Shown piece by piece: positions 48,935 to 61,839 of a stretch of DNA of 64,000 nt. Source of the DNA: Impatiens glandulifera (lineage: Eukaryota; Streptophyta; Magnoliopsida; Ericales; Balsaminaceae). The translations under genes were made by a program, and so were the position numbers. The stretch is taken from positions 2,530,389-2,594,388 of the forward strand of contig NC_061864.1 of assembly GCF_907164915.1 (NCBI RefSeq), in the 5' to 3' direction. The notes beneath the pieces were generated by a model that saw nothing but the letters and a program-made list of their open reading frames with translations, did not search any database and was not told where the DNA came from. Position 1 is the stretch's first letter, and each line of letters begins with the position of its first letter.

Positions 48935-49990
48935 CAATTCATCGTGGCATTTGTTGATCGAATGTATCGGGAGAATAAATCGATGATGCAGAAAGCCCTC
49001 ATCGAGATGTTAAGGGAACTATCGGGCGTTGTGAGGAACCTGAGGAACCGTAGGCTTCAAAAGACAATTACAAAGAGCGTTTTTAATCATGACTTGGGGA
49101 TGATGTAACTTTTGAATCCATTGAGAGAAGTATCGAGAAAAAGAAGAAAACCAGGAAATCACAACATCAAAGAGAAATGTTCAAGCTGAACAACAATGTA
49201 AACTGTTCTTTGTGTTTCTTTGTTTCTTGCCTTGTGGCCTAAGTTTTTCAGTTTATTTTTGTTAATGATTGTAACTTATGGTTACTTTAGTTATAACTTG
49301 GACTCATTTGGTTTGTTCTCCTACCTAGGTATTGTGTACTCCACAATACCAAGGAACAATGAAAAAACGTGTCACTTTAAAAAAAAAAATCAATTCATCG
49401 TGGCCTGGAAGGATGGTTGAGTTGTTTAATGAATAATGTTGAGGTCATGTGCCTTTATTCCAGATGTAAGGGGATCGTCGGGAGTTGTGAGAAAACATAG
49501 ATTTCAAAAGACAATCACAAAGAACATTTTAATCATGACTTGGAGGATGATGAGACTTTTGAAGCCATTACGAGAAGTATCAAGAAAAAAAAGAATAAAC
49601 CAGGAAATCACAACTTCAGAAATCACAACTTCAAAAAGAAATGTTAAGGCTGAACAACGTTGAGTCAGATGTGGTCGCGTCCATAACATCAATCACATTT
49701 TCTTTTTGATTCGTTGTGTTTCTTTGTTTCTTGTCTTGTGGCCTTAGTTTTTGAGTTTATTTTTGTTAATGGTTGTAATTTATGACTCCTTTATCATAAC
49801 TTGGACTTATTTGGTTTGTTCTCCACTCTAGGTGTTGTAGAGTCCACAACACCGAGAACATGAAAAAGCGTCTTCACTTTTTCAAAAAAATCAATTCATC
49901 GTGGCATGGAATGATGGTTGAGATGTTTAATGAATAATGTTCGCGTGGCATGGCGTGATGGTTGAGTTGTTAATGAATAATGTTGAGGCC
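48935..49990 (+). repeat. Tandem repeat, about 450-500-bp unit, two copies and a partial third
   Basis: Units start with CAATTCATCGTGGC at 48935, 49391 and 49892. Copies 1 and 2 share 'caaaagacaat(t/c)acaaagag', 'aatcatgacttgg', 'gagaagtat(c)', 'ccaggaaatcacaac' and a T-rich end 'gtgtttctttgtttcttg'. Both finish near 'ttggtttgttctcc'. Decayed coding-like phrases exist but no intact frame. The origin is unknown. Confidence 0.75.
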
Positions 49991-50167
49991 ACAAGTGTCT
50001 CTATTCCAGACTTGGTATTCATATTGTTCTATTATTAAAAATTGTCTTTGAGGCAACTCTATTAATAAAAAATTAAACATTTCAAAAGAAATATCACAAA
50101 CAGGATGCAAACAATAAAACTATGATAGTCTACAAAAATATACCTCAAATTTTCAGCATTTGAGGCT

Positions 50168-53100
50168 CTACTTGTCTGAATGACCACGCTTTGCTCTGCG
50201 CCGTGCATGGCTTGCATGACTTTTTCCACCTACTTTCTTTGTCTTTTTGCTGCATCCGTGTTGTACATATTAAACATTAATTGATATTATTAATAAACTT
50301 TGTTCTTCCATAAATTATGACTACCGGAGAGGACAACTTTCAGACGAAAGAGACTAACCAAAGAACTGCAGAACAAACTCTCAACAGGATTATGATAGGT
50401 AAGGCCAACAGAGCTGAGGCCTGAAATATTTAGTAGAGACAGTAAATAACATAAGGCAAATTCAAGGCCTTGTATGATCTAGGGCTATTTTAATAACCAA
50501 GTGGTTATTACCTTGTTTGTAGGTTGAAAATCAGATTTCAGGGTAAAAAAACATTAAGGGTATAAATATATAATTATTTTGAAAAAATGAATAGAGGATA
50601 TTTTGAGTGATGAGTATACTGTTGATTGGATAGTGGGTTGTTTGAAATTAATCTCAAATAACCCACATCAAACAAGGCCCAAGAGACTAAAGAAATATCT
50701 ATGTGCAATCAGAAAATACATACAGCAAACCAGACAAACTCCTTTGTGGCAAGTGAACTTGTCAGCTCATGCTCCTGCAGTTTTTCTTGAACTATGGTTT
50801 GTACCTTGTAACATGCAACAAAGTCAGATAATAAAACATGTACAAAAGGAAGGGAAATCATTGAAGAAGAAAGAAATGAGGGGATAGACACAAATTTTGC
50901 ATAAATTCACTAGGCATCCATGAAATCATATTTTCACATATAATTGCAATCCTATTTTGAAGGTTATAGGAAGCACTTCACCCCAACTTGTCCATCACTG
51001 ATGCACCAATAGTTCCATTATCTAAGCACTGACTAGAGTAGCACTCCAAACTAGTTCGCTTAAGATCCAAGTTTGGATATTTGTGCCATACAAAGGAAAT
51101 ACAAGAGAAATCAGAACATTCACTTTTAGGCTATTTTTGGTTTGGCTGGAATTGGAACTGGGGGTTCAGTTCTATATTCTGTTTGTTTGATGACTTAAAA
51201 TAAGAAACTAGAATTGCAATTATATGATTTCTTCAAACATTAAAAACTGAATTAAATTAAATTCCAATTCTTATAAAATTAAAATTAAAAATCTAAATCT
51301 AATTCAATATCAATCATCAAAACATAGCATTGCATTTTCTGATATATGTACTTAACATATTGCATAGTCCAAAAAACAGAATAATGTTTCATGAAATCAG
51401 CCTTCAATATCGATGAGGCGTTAATGATAAGAATGATGAAGCTGAAGCAATATAAGCGTAAAGAATATTACTAAAAACTGACATACCTGCTGATGATAGA
51501 TAGAGGCGGATTTAAGAAGCCCTTCATAAGATTGAATTGCTTTCTCTGTGTATGGCTTTAAAGAACCCCGTACTTTCTCAACATGAGGCTTTGCCACAGT
51601 AGCTACTTGTTCAATGTATGGCTTGCTAAACTTCTTCACTTCCTGTAACCGCATGTTCATTTAAGGATGCATGTGAACTTAAAAATGTAGACAAGCAAGA
51701 AGTTCAAGCCTGGGAAATATACCTTATAGTAAGGATCTACAATTTCTTGTGCTTTGATAATATGAGGAGTCAGAGTAATCTTGGTTATTTCATAGATCTC
51801 GTCGGTTTTGGCGTTTAGTGAATGCAAATGCGGTTTGATAGACTCCACAAAAACTATACATTGTTCCTTTGCAACTGGTATCCATTGCTTCACGTCATAA
51901 AGATCAGAAAGAAAATTAAAAACCCAACACAAAAGAAATATACAGTTGTATTGTTTTTTTTGGGAAAATATACAGTTGTATTGTTGTTATACATTACTTT
52001 TCATGTTGATCATGATTCGGAAATATCTACATTTGTTATGTCTTCCAAAAATCACAATGATCTATAAAATCTGGTAATGATCTTAAAAATAATTTGATCA
52101 TGAGCCAGAAGAAAAAAATGAAAGATAAAAATCTCTACACCAATGAAGCAAAAAATCAATATAATTTGGATCATGATGTAGAAAATAATGTGTATATCAA
52201 ATGAAGTAACAAAAATGACACTATAATTTAGATCATGGTACAAAAATAATTTGGATTATAATCCCAAAAAAAAATCTTATATTGGGATCATGTCTGTGAT
52301 TAAACAGGAAGCTAGCATGACCCTCCACAAATAAATAGACTTTTCTAGACTCAAAACGATTAAACACCACGGATGCTGAAAAGGATGATCATAAATTCAG
52401 ACTACTCCTCCAAAAGTGGAAAGAATGATAAATCAATGTTAAATTACTCACTGTTCTAATTGTTTCGATATGAGGTTTCGTCCACTTAAGAGCTTGTGAT
52501 TTCTTCTCAGCTGCCTGGAACAGGTTCAAGTGACATTATGAGAGTTTCAAATACATTAAATTTTCTACGATTGCAGATGGAAAGTTGGAAACAAGTAAAA
52601 AATATAAACCTTATCTAGGGTGTTTCGTAGAACAGGTTTCCCATGTTGTTGCCAATGTTTCTCAACCAATGCCTGCATATTACTTGCACTCATAAGAACT
52701 TCAAAGCATCATTAGAATGAAAAACTTTTCACAATCTTACCTGATAATGGATAAGGTGAGCCTCAATCCAAGGAGGAAGCCAAGCCCCATGAACCTAATC
52801 ACACATCAGGTATAAGTGACACAAAATTGGAAAAAGATCCTATGCTGAAATGACCATCCAACTCTATATCAAGATAAAGATTGTAAAGACATAAACTAGG
52901 GAGAGCAGCAAAATTTCAGTTCCCAAGACCTAATGTAAAAGGCTAGCAATGGAAATGGCAACAAAATACACCACAATAACATAGTTCCAAAAATGTCATA
53001 ACTGAGGGAGTGAGGGGTGAAAGATTAGTTGGTGCCTGACTACATACAATGTGCATTCATAGAAATAAAGATGTGCCAAACAAAGATTATGTTCAGTTAT

Positions 53101-56096
53101 TTAGGTCAAGGAGATTTATACGAACGCCTGTTTAGATTTACATTAAATTCTAGAAAATTATAACAGGTCACTTGTTATTAACGTGGAAAACAGTTATGTT
53201 AAAGGTGGGTACAAAAGTTTTTCTGCATTTAGAAAATTAATTCAATTAATTGAATAAACGTGCATTTGTATCTTCTTCTTTGACTACAGGAGTAAATATA
53301 AAGATCACAATGGTAAATCAGGATAAAAGTATTGAAACTAATAAACCCCAAAGGGACTCATAAAATAATGGGCCCCTTTGGTATTTATTTTTCATTTAAT
53401 CTATTTCAGCTCAAATTTCGTTTTTTCATCCAACTTAAAACACAACTACACTTCTTTCATTTTTTACAAAACAGAAATATATATGTTTCTCAAAACTTTG
53501 GTATCATGATCCAGCTCCAAAATCATTTTCCAATTTGCCAAATGAAGTAAACATAACTACTTGTTTTTACAAAACAAAAAACAACAAATTTGTGGATTTC
53601 TCATTGGAATTGGGATACAAGAAAAAAAAATATAAAAAACCTAGTTTTCTTTTTTATTTTGGCGAAAACAAAAATAGAAATGGACAACACATGAACTTGT
53701 AAAAACAAAAGGACTACCTCCAGAAGCGCTTTGGTCCTTGATGTGGCTTCAGATTTAGCATTTATCAGTTCTTCCTGAAACAAGCATGCAGGGTCAATGT
53801 GATGATCAGAACAAAGTCTACAGTGACATTAGGTTCATCTGAAGTAATGGAATTCTAGAGACTCTTGAGGTACAAATCTCCACAATACCTCAGCATGTCT
53901 AAGTGCTCTTTCAGTTTTGTGAAATTGCACTTTCTGTTTCTCAATAGTTTCTTGAAGCTGCAATTGTATAATCGAGAATCAAAATTTATAGCATACAAGA
54001 GGAAAACGTACAATATAAGTTGCATCAGGAAACAGATGAGTATGCGAGAAACTAATATAGGATACAAGTTCCAAAATCTGGGAGGAGATTTATTCTCACT
54101 GAAACCATCTTCAAACAAATCCTTTCACAACTTACTCACTTATTGGAAAAATTAAGTAAAATGCTGTTTTGCAAAAGCATTAGTACATACAAACACAAAA
54201 AATTAATTGACATATGTTAGGCCTTTTGGAAGAGTGATTGACCCAGAAAGGCAAGTGAAAACACACAATGCTTTAGTATAATAGTAAAGAAGTTCAAATT
54301 ACAGATAGGAAACTCTGCCAAGTGAATAACTAGTTATCTTAATAACTCATTCTTATTTAAGTTTCCAAATTTATTTTTATTGGCAAAGAACTTGCATATA
54401 AGGAATAAGACACAGGATCATGTAATTCAAAATAAAAAATAGAACCTATTAGAATGAAAAAGCACGAAAGGTAGATTAATGAACTATGGCTTCATAAAGA
54501 TTTCATTTCCTTTATTTGACCATCTGTTAAATGGCCACACCTGGTAGAGCATAGAAAAAGTCATGAAATATTGTTTTTATTTATCCATAGCATATGTGTA
54601 ACTAAAGAAGTGGTAACATCATTGTAACATGCTAAAAGGAAGAAATCGAAAAATAAAACATAGAACCTCTAGAATCTGGAAATAGTATGAGCTTACACTC
54701 TCAAGTTTTGAATTTAATTCTAGAATTTTGGTCTTGATTTCCTCATTTTGGGAATTAAGAGCTTCTGCTTCCTTGTCTTTTGCTTCAATTTTCTTCTTAA
54801 GATGATCAACCTATAGAAGATGTAAGATATGAAAATATAAACCAGATTAAAATATTAAAAAAAAAGCACTTCTTTATCAGAAAATGGAGTTTTCTGCCTA
54901 ACTGACCTGTTTCTCTAGTTCATCAGCACGGGTATAGACCTGTCCCAATTTCTCGTCAGCATCTAACATTCCCTTCTCCTGAGAAATCACGTCTAACAAT
55001 TGTCAACAGAGAATGGAAATATTAAGAAATTCAAAATTGTAGGTAAATCAATTTCTGTCCCTCACCTTGAGGGATGCAATCTCGCTTTGCAACAGAGCAA
55101 TTGTATCCAAATTTTCATGAATGATCTTCTCCTTCTCTCCTATTACATCATCCTTGCTTCTCAATTCGTGAGTTTTCTCCTCTACAAGAGGTTCTACAAA
55201 AAATAATTAGGAGAAGAGGTTAATAGTCGATATTTGCTACAGAAGTAAGGATGCAAATATCAATGGATTCATGCAAATAATAACATAATAAATTTAAAAT
55301 ATTATAGCATAAATGTATAAAGAGTGAAACTTTTCCATGTGATATATCAGTTGGATAGACAGATGTATCTTTTAGTTTATTTGACTCTAAAAGTGGCATT
55401 GAGGGAGAACACTAGTTCCAGGCTTCCAGCTATATAGTAACAGATAAACATAGTCTTCTAATTGATACCCCTAGGAGGAACTCTTTTACATGGTCTGGTT
55501 AGCTTTTATCAATAGATGAAGACAAATCAGAATCCCAGATTTTAGGGCATTATTTCAACATGCAGAATCCCAAAATTCATATCTGTTTATTCGGGACAAA
55601 GTAAGTGGGTTACTTGATTCATCTCACGTGTTTGGCATCAAATGGAAAGAAAATTAGTCTTCTCCTCTTTTAAGGACATATATTGTTTCTACCAAATCCA
55701 TGAATCTCTTTTAGGATTAAAATAGGAATTTTTCTTCTTACAGTCCTGTTTCTCCTCTAATTGAGTAATTCACAATAGATGATGTGGGTGAGAATGACAT
55801 GAGTAGTTAGTTCAACATCCTTTTTAACAGCAAGCAATATAGAAGTGATCAGTAATGCAAATTAGGGTAAAGAAAGAAACATAAGGGGTTGAAAAGAATC
55901 ATGTGAACTGACCAAGTTCACGAATCTTAGAGTTAAGGTTGTCGAGTTCGATCCTGAGAGACGCATCATCGGAAGCAACAGATCCCAAATCCTCAACTTG
56001 GATCTGCTGCTCATCAGCCAGTACGAAGACGGCTGTGAAGATTATTAGGGCAAGGAAGACAAATAGCTTGCCGGAGAAGCTCGAAGACGACGCCAT
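50168..56096 (-). CDS. Membrane-anchored coiled-coil protein, myosin-heavy-chain-like (At4g31340 type)
   Basis: Fourteen in-phase exons (5' to 3'): 56096-55913, 55193-55066, 54978-54907, 54810-54697, 53957-53889, 53774-53718, 52794-52741, 52672-52610, 52514-52452, 51887-51723, 51642-51487, 50804-50724, 50420-50359 and 50249-50168. They total 449 aa (the Arabidopsis relative is about 440 aa). A signal peptide or anchor (residues 1-26, [19 protein letters not shown]) is followed by a heptad-rich coiled coil (about 45-230). The conserved block [18 protein letters not shown] comes next. Degenerate repeats of KP(Y/H)(I/V/T)E(Q/K)(V/A) type follow (KPYIEQV, KPHVEKV, KPYTEKA). A hydrophobic segment (about 403-418, [11 protein letters not shown]) precedes a basic tail ending [11 protein letters not shown]. 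It is probably an ER or endomembrane protein with a short basic cytosolic tail. Its molecular function is unknown. ATG at 56096 was chosen because it directly precedes the signal peptide; an ATG 30 bases upstream is in frame. Confidence 0.85.
50511..50678. mobile_element. MITE-like element in the last-but-one intron region of the myosin-like gene
   Basis: The left end CCTTGTTTGTAGGTTG and right end AACCCACATCAAACAAGG are imperfect inverted repeats. The element lies in the intron between exons 12 and 13. It shares 'aggatattttgagtgatgag' with the reverse complement of a similar stretch near 880-960. No clear target duplication was found. Confidence 0.45.
51128..51330. mobile_element. MITE-like element in an intron of the myosin-like gene
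   Basis: Starts GGCTATTTTTGGTTTGGCTG and ends AATCATCAAAACATAGC. The ends form imperfect inverted repeats around CTAT(G/T)TTTTG. The interior is AATTGAATT-rich, like the elements at 42243-42529 and 13559-14083. Confidence 0.45.
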
Positions 56097-56249
56097 CTTT
56101 CTCTTGGCCGAACGAACCCAGGACACAACTACAAGTCTGTCTAGAAAGAGAAAACCAGCAGCGGGAATTTATGGTGAAGATTTTCCATAAATTTGAGTTC
56201 CACGCGGAATTTCCAGGTTCAGCCTCGTGTTCTTTTCTCAAGTCAAAAC

Positions 56250-59200
56250 ACTTACAACCGTACTAATCTTCGGCCCCTTTGATTTTCCTTTTTCCTTTTT
56301 TTCATTTGTAAGTTTGGTGTTTTTCTTTTATGTTCTTTCTCTCTTATTTATTATTATTATTATCATTTTAATAAATTTTAATAAGACCTGATTTGATCTT
56401 TAGATATTTATCCTAATTATTTAATTAATCAAAATGTATTATTTGTTTATTATTGTTTTTAAATTAATTTTACATTTAATTATATATAAATAATAATAAT
56501 ATATTACTGATATTCTATAAATTCTTTTTATTATAAATAAAATTTATAAATTTTTAACTAAAGATTTTGAACGACTTATTAACATCTTACATAATATAAT
56601 TTCAATAATTAGTGTTATGTAATAGTTTAAATATAATGAAAATATTTTTAAGTAAAAAACACCATTCGTCCCAAACAAGGCATAATCCATTGTCATCGTT
56701 AATACCGAGGTATTATTGTAAATTTAAGGGCCCTAAATTTAATGTTTGTTGTACTTAATTTTTTTTTTCAAATAACTTAAACTATATAAATATTATTTCA
56801 CTCAATTTTATATATTTATATTAATTAAAATATTAAATTATACTTTATTTTAAAATATTATTTCTTGTTTTATTTATATATATTAATACATTTTAAATTT
56901 TTTAAACAAAAAATTTATTATCTTGAACTCAAAATATCACTCCTCATTATTTTTCTTTTTTTTTTCATAATATTCAAATAATGAACCACCCAATTTAAAT
57001 ATAAATTAATAATTTGTATTTTTTTCATGAATTATTGTTCAACAAACTTTATAATTGTTATGTTTCTTTTTAAATTGAATAAAATAAATTTTTATAATTT
57101 ATTTGAATTATAATTCAGAATAAATTTATAACAAATAAAAACTAATAATATTATATTTAATAATTTCAATAAAAACTATACATTTATTTGTTAGATGATA
57201 GAAAAAATCACATCAAATTGATAAAAGGCTACACAAATTCAGAAAATGAAAAGCGACAATTTAGAGAATAACACTTTGAGGGATATGTCCATTTAAAGTT
57301 ATCTGAATATAGCTTAAAGTTAAGTTTAGATTATAAATTAGCAATAATATATGTTTAATTAAGTTGTTTTTCAGAATATTATATCATTTAAAATATCAAT
57401 ATTTTGACAAATAAATTTATGAAGATATTTTATTAAACAACTTCACTACAATCCATTTAATTGTAGCTAATAACAGACCCCAACTAAGTTTCAGTCTCCA
57501 ACTAACATGTTTTAATAATTGGTTGGGTTTGGTGGGAGTTGGATCATCATGTGTAACCACTAATAACCACAAACATATTTTATAGTCAAATTTATTGCTA
57601 TTTTTCTGGCCAATACTCCCCCTACCTTTGCAAGTTTGTTTTAATAATTTACTTATATTTTTGCTCAAATTTATTAATCAGTTGCTCTTTTTACACAATA
57701 CTATCTCTAGCCATGTAAGTTTGCTGTAATAATTAATGGTTATTTAAGACATCTGCAAGTATAGGAACAACAAGATGTAAGTATGAAATCTTGAATTTAA
57801 TACATATTTTTTTATTATTTTTTTAAAATGATCTGAACTTTTAGAATTTATAAAAATACCAAACATTCATTCATCAAATTGAGTTAAGTTTAGTGATTGA
57901 ATTTAAGTTGAGTCGAAATATTAAGCAATTAATCACATTAATAAGATGATTTGCTTAGCTTGAGAGTTTCATAATAAACAAATATGAGATTAATAGATTA
58001 ACTTTCAATATATAAGCCTCCAAATTCTTAAATGATTTTCTAATTGGAAATGTATCAAAAAAGAATCTTACTTTGTGAATTTTCAAAACTTATCATTAAA
58101 CAAAGTCAATAAAGAGGTTAAGTAATATCTTTTTGACTGATTTGACATAAAATAACCAAATATATGGGCCATGCAAAGAAATATATGTATATGATATATC
58201 AACATATATATCATAATTCCTATGTGTACCATAAAAAAAATTTGTTCTAAAATTTGTGTTTAGTATTATTTTTTAAGTTTAATTTTAAGTGGTTCTAACT
58301 TCTATATATGATATACTTATATATATTTCTAAACCAAATGTGTCCAGATAAAAAAAATGGAGTTGATAATATGTAGGGATAAAAAAAAATGGAGTTGATA
58401 ATATGTAGGGCGACCATATTTTATTGATACTTATATATACGTATTTTATTTTTATTTGTTGTGACTTTTTATTTTCTTTAATTATTATACTCATACTACA
58501 ATAATAATTTTTCAGTATATGTCAACAACTTTTTAAAATAAAAGTTAGAAGTACAATATTAAATAGTTATGTGAGTGAATAATTAGTTGGCATTTCAAAA
58601 CGTTCTGTTTAGAAATTAATGTTTTTTAAACAATTCAAGGGTAGATAAATTCACAGAATAACCGATTAATCCGTTAAAACGATGATAAACCACATTCAAA
58701 TAACTCTTAATTAGTTTAAACCATTATAAAACAGTTAATTTAATTTCAAAACCAAGACTAGATAGGGTGTATAAATAATAAAATGGTAGCCCTCATGTTT
58801 GGTTTGTCCTATATATATTTTTTTTTTAAAACATGGAACTAATGTCTTTAGGTTTTCATTAAATGGACATCCATTACAAGATTGAAAAGAGTGCTTAGAA
58901 AACACTCAATGTAAAGATTTAGAAACAAAATCTGATATTTACGCATCGCATCGATGAGTTCTTAATGCTCAAATTATTTTCTTTATAACTAATTATTCAA
59001 TTGTACATTTATTTCTTGATGGGAGAGGATGAGTATGCTAAACAAAAATCTTCTAAACTTATAAAATCATTTGTAGATTCCTAAGAATACAACAAAAGAA
59101 AGGACCCTTGTAAACTGAAACTTTAATTAGGTGTTAATCAAATGAACCCACTTAACAAAGAGTTCAATCTAATCATGATACAAATTATTTTTTAGAATCA

Positions 59201-59389
59201 GTGTTTTAAGTAACATTATTTATAAGCAACCAGACCTTTTTCTTATTCATAATCTAAATTTTTAGACATTTTCTGCCTACTCACAAGTCACAATTTTCAT
59301 CCGAACGTGTTCAATTTGATAGAAGAAATTAAACAGATCTAAATCTACAAAACAAAGAAAATCTTGTTCATATCTCTCATCAAAAGGCG
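56250..59389. other. AT-rich intergenic DNA
   Basis: No gene is recognised. The first 100 bases are probable promoter of the myosin-like gene. A short tandem duplication of 'aaaatggagttgataatatg' occurs at 58352-58410. The rest is low-complexity AT-rich DNA. Confidence 0.55.
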
Positions 59390-59611
59390 CTATTTGATAA
59401 TGTATGTTTAGCGAAGTCCGCGCCAATCCGCGCAAACATTCAAATAGCTATTTGATAATGTATGTAGCTATTTGATAATGTATGTTTAGCAGACTTCGCG
59501 CCAATCCGCGCGAACATTCAAATAACTGTGTTCAATTGGAACATTAAACGGGACTAAGGATTGGCGCGAACATTCAAATATCTGTGTTCAATTGGAACAT
59601 TAAACGGGACT
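59390..59611. repeat. GC-containing local tandem repeat
   Basis: Short units recur: CTATTTGATAATGTATGT (three times), CGCGCCAATCCGCGC (twice, with a shorter related GATTGGCGCGAACATTC) and TGTGTTCAATTGGAACATTA (twice). The arrangement is nested rather than simple. It stands out as GC-rich in an AT-rich spacer, just downstream of the exonuclease gene. Confidence 0.8.
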
Positions 59612-59930
59612 AAATTAGTCCTAATTACTATTCAGGACAAAAGAAAAGATCCAACAGACTTAGAAAGAATTGAATGTCAATACCATTTTTTGATTAAAAC
59701 CCAATTTCAAGGATGATGAAACAAACATATTAAAGTAATAACCAATTAGGGCCAAATATTAAGATAGAAAGAATCCTTACAACAATCAATACCTTCAAAC
59801 ACTAAAAATGTCGTTCTTCAAGATTTAAAACCCTAAATATGAGAGAAATATAACAAGATTCGTTGAATCATCACAAACATACTACTACCATATTCATAAA
59901 ACCCTAATCCCAGTCCCACAAATCCTTTAT

Positions 59931-60575
59931 CTAGTTCAAATCATTCAAGATCCTTCCAATTTCAAAGGAAAGAAAAGCATCTAAACAAGCATACTGTACC
60001 TGCTGTACACTAAGCCACTCACAGTCCCACCTGCTCAACGAGACCTTCTTCGGCTTCTCAACCACCTTACCCAAAACCCTAGCCGAAAGTGTCTTCAGCC
60101 CTGCGTTTCGAACAGTCCTGTCATTATAACGATCAGCCGCCAGTTTCCCTAAATCGCAGATCGAACCTCTGACTTCAAATCCATAGTCATCGATCAGCTT
60201 CTCGATGTCCTTATCAACCCCGACTCCAACGAACATGTGATTTGGGTTTTTGAAGAATTCGATGAGGGAAAGGGGGATTGACGGGGCGTGAATCAGTTGA
60301 AAGATGAGACAACGATCGCCGACGCAGAGTTGAAGGGTGGCTGCCGGATTATCGTTATAACTACTGAAGTTAGGGCGCCACTCGATATCGAGGCCGACGA
60401 TTAGTTTCTGATGGGGGCGGCGGTCGCGGTGGATGGTCTGTATTTCAGAGATCCAGGTGTCGACGAAGGATGGAGTGTGGGTAACTAAAGTGAGGATGGT
60501 GTATTCGAAGAACTTAACATCGTAGAGATTGTGAGTGGGGAAAGGCAATTCGTGATCGAAGATGGAGACTTCCAT
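59931..60575 (-). CDS. WRN-type DEDDy 3'-5' exonuclease domain protein
   Basis: A single-exon minus-strand gene of 214 aa, essentially only the exonuclease domain, as in plant WEX-like proteins. Predicted metal ligands are D63/E65 in Exo I (VGLDIEWRP), an Asp in Exo II (VGVGVDKDIEKL, 117-127) and Y195/D199 in Exo III (YACLDAF). All catalytic positions appear intact, so it should degrade nucleic acid 3'-5'. The biological substrate is unknown; Arabidopsis WEX has been linked to post-transcriptional silencing. The open frame continues 60 bases upstream, but the first in-frame ATG is at 60575 (MEVSIFDHELP). A TATA-like AAATATAAAG at 60644-60635 supports this start. No RNase D C-terminal domain or helicase is present. 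Confidence 0.9.
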   Translation of the reverse strand: MEVSIFDHELPFPTHNLYDVKFFEYTILTLVTHTPSFVDTWISEIQTIHRDRRPHQKLIVGLDIEWRPNFSSYNDNPAATLQLCVGDRCLIFQLIHAPSIPLSLIEFFKNPNHMFVGVGVDKDIEKLIDDYGFEVRGSICDLGKLAADRYNDRTVRNAGLKTLSARVLGKVVEKPKKVSLSRWDCEWLSVQQVQYACLDAFLSFEIGRILNDLN

Positions 60576-60634
60576 TGTTGATTCAATCAGAAGAGAGCGG
60601 AGGAGAGTACGAGGAAGTAGAGAAGGACTAGACA

Positions 60635-60644
60635 CTTTATATTT
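60635..60644 (-). promoter_or_regulatory. Putative TATA box of the exonuclease gene
   Basis: AAATATAAAG on the minus strand lies about 60 bp upstream of the ATG. It would place the transcription start between it and the ATG at 60575. Confidence 0.4.
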
Positions 60645-60659
60645 ACGAAAAGAATACGA

Positions 60660-61839
60660 AAAGTTTTATATTAATTTATTATTTAAATATATATTAGGGT
60701 TACGGGACGAAACATGATATTGGGTGGGCTTAAAAAAAATTAAAAAAAACTTAAAATAATAACGAGAAAATTTTGAAAAAAATAAATATATAAAAATAAA
60801 GTTTTATCATTTTTTTTTAATAATTAGATAAAAAAATAATGAATTATATTAATTTTTTTAAAAAAATTAAGAGTAATTTCATATTTATATCGTAAAAAAA
60901 AATATATATATATTTTTTTCCAGGTGGGCTTCAGCCCACTCGAGCTCCTATATAGATTCGTCCCGAGGGACTATCTATTTGGTTCAAATAATGTGTCATG
61001 TTTAATAGTTATTTATACAATTAAACGTTAAATTTTATTATTTATTATATTTAATAATTCAAAATTATATATATTAAATACAAATAAATTATTATTTTAT
61101 ATTACATGATTAGTTATTTATATTTTTTTAAAATATTAAATTTATTTTAAAATAATATATATATTAGGGCAGATTTTCGGCTCTCAATTCAAAATGTGCT
61201 CCTTTTATTCCTCCCACAAAAGAAGGGTTAAAATCGTAATTTATTTATTTATTTACGATTTTACCCTTCCCTCCTCAGGAACAAAGAAAACACGCTCAAC
61301 TCAGAGTAAATGATTCCAATATCCTATATATATATAATAAAAAATTAAGACTTCTTTAAACTTAAGAACTAAAAATTGACAGTAATTTTTTAAAAATAAA
61401 TAAAGAGATTTCTTATATAATTTATTTTTTAATTTTGTATTTTTGTTAATAATTTAAAAAATTAATAAAAAATACAATAAAGATAAAAAAATAGTGATTA
61501 TTTTTTATAAGAAATGATTGAGAAGAGAAATTGGGAGAGAGAATGAATTGAGACAACTTGATTGGTCGAAAATTATTATAATTAATTAAAAATTTATAAT
61601 ATTTTTCGACATTTTAACTTAGAATAAAATTTTTAAATTTTAATTTCTTTAGGAATTGTTTATTAATATATATATTTTTTAATTTCTGTCCGGTTGAAAC
61701 TCATTAAAATTAAAATATAATTATAAATTATGAAATAAATAAAATAAATATAACACACATTTATTAGGTAATAAATGCAAATTTAAATAAATTTGATATT
61801 TTTGTGAAATCAATGAATAAATTTGATATTTAACTCTAA
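60660..61839. other. AT-rich intergenic DNA with a hairpin
   Basis: No gene is seen. An inverted repeat at 61223-61268 (AAGGGTTAAAATCGTAA, an AT loop, then TTACGATTTTACCCTT) could form a 16-bp stem. Confidence 0.5.

Noticed and set aside
52300..52330. Possible second SINE end (gctagcatgaccc shared with the KAKU4 SINE)
   Set aside because: Only about 13 bp are shared and no pol III boxes are seen nearby.
60576..60635. Upstream extension of the exonuclease frame
   Set aside because: The in-frame upstream codon is GTG, not ATG, and it overlaps the putative TATA region. The ATG at 60575 fits family N-termini.
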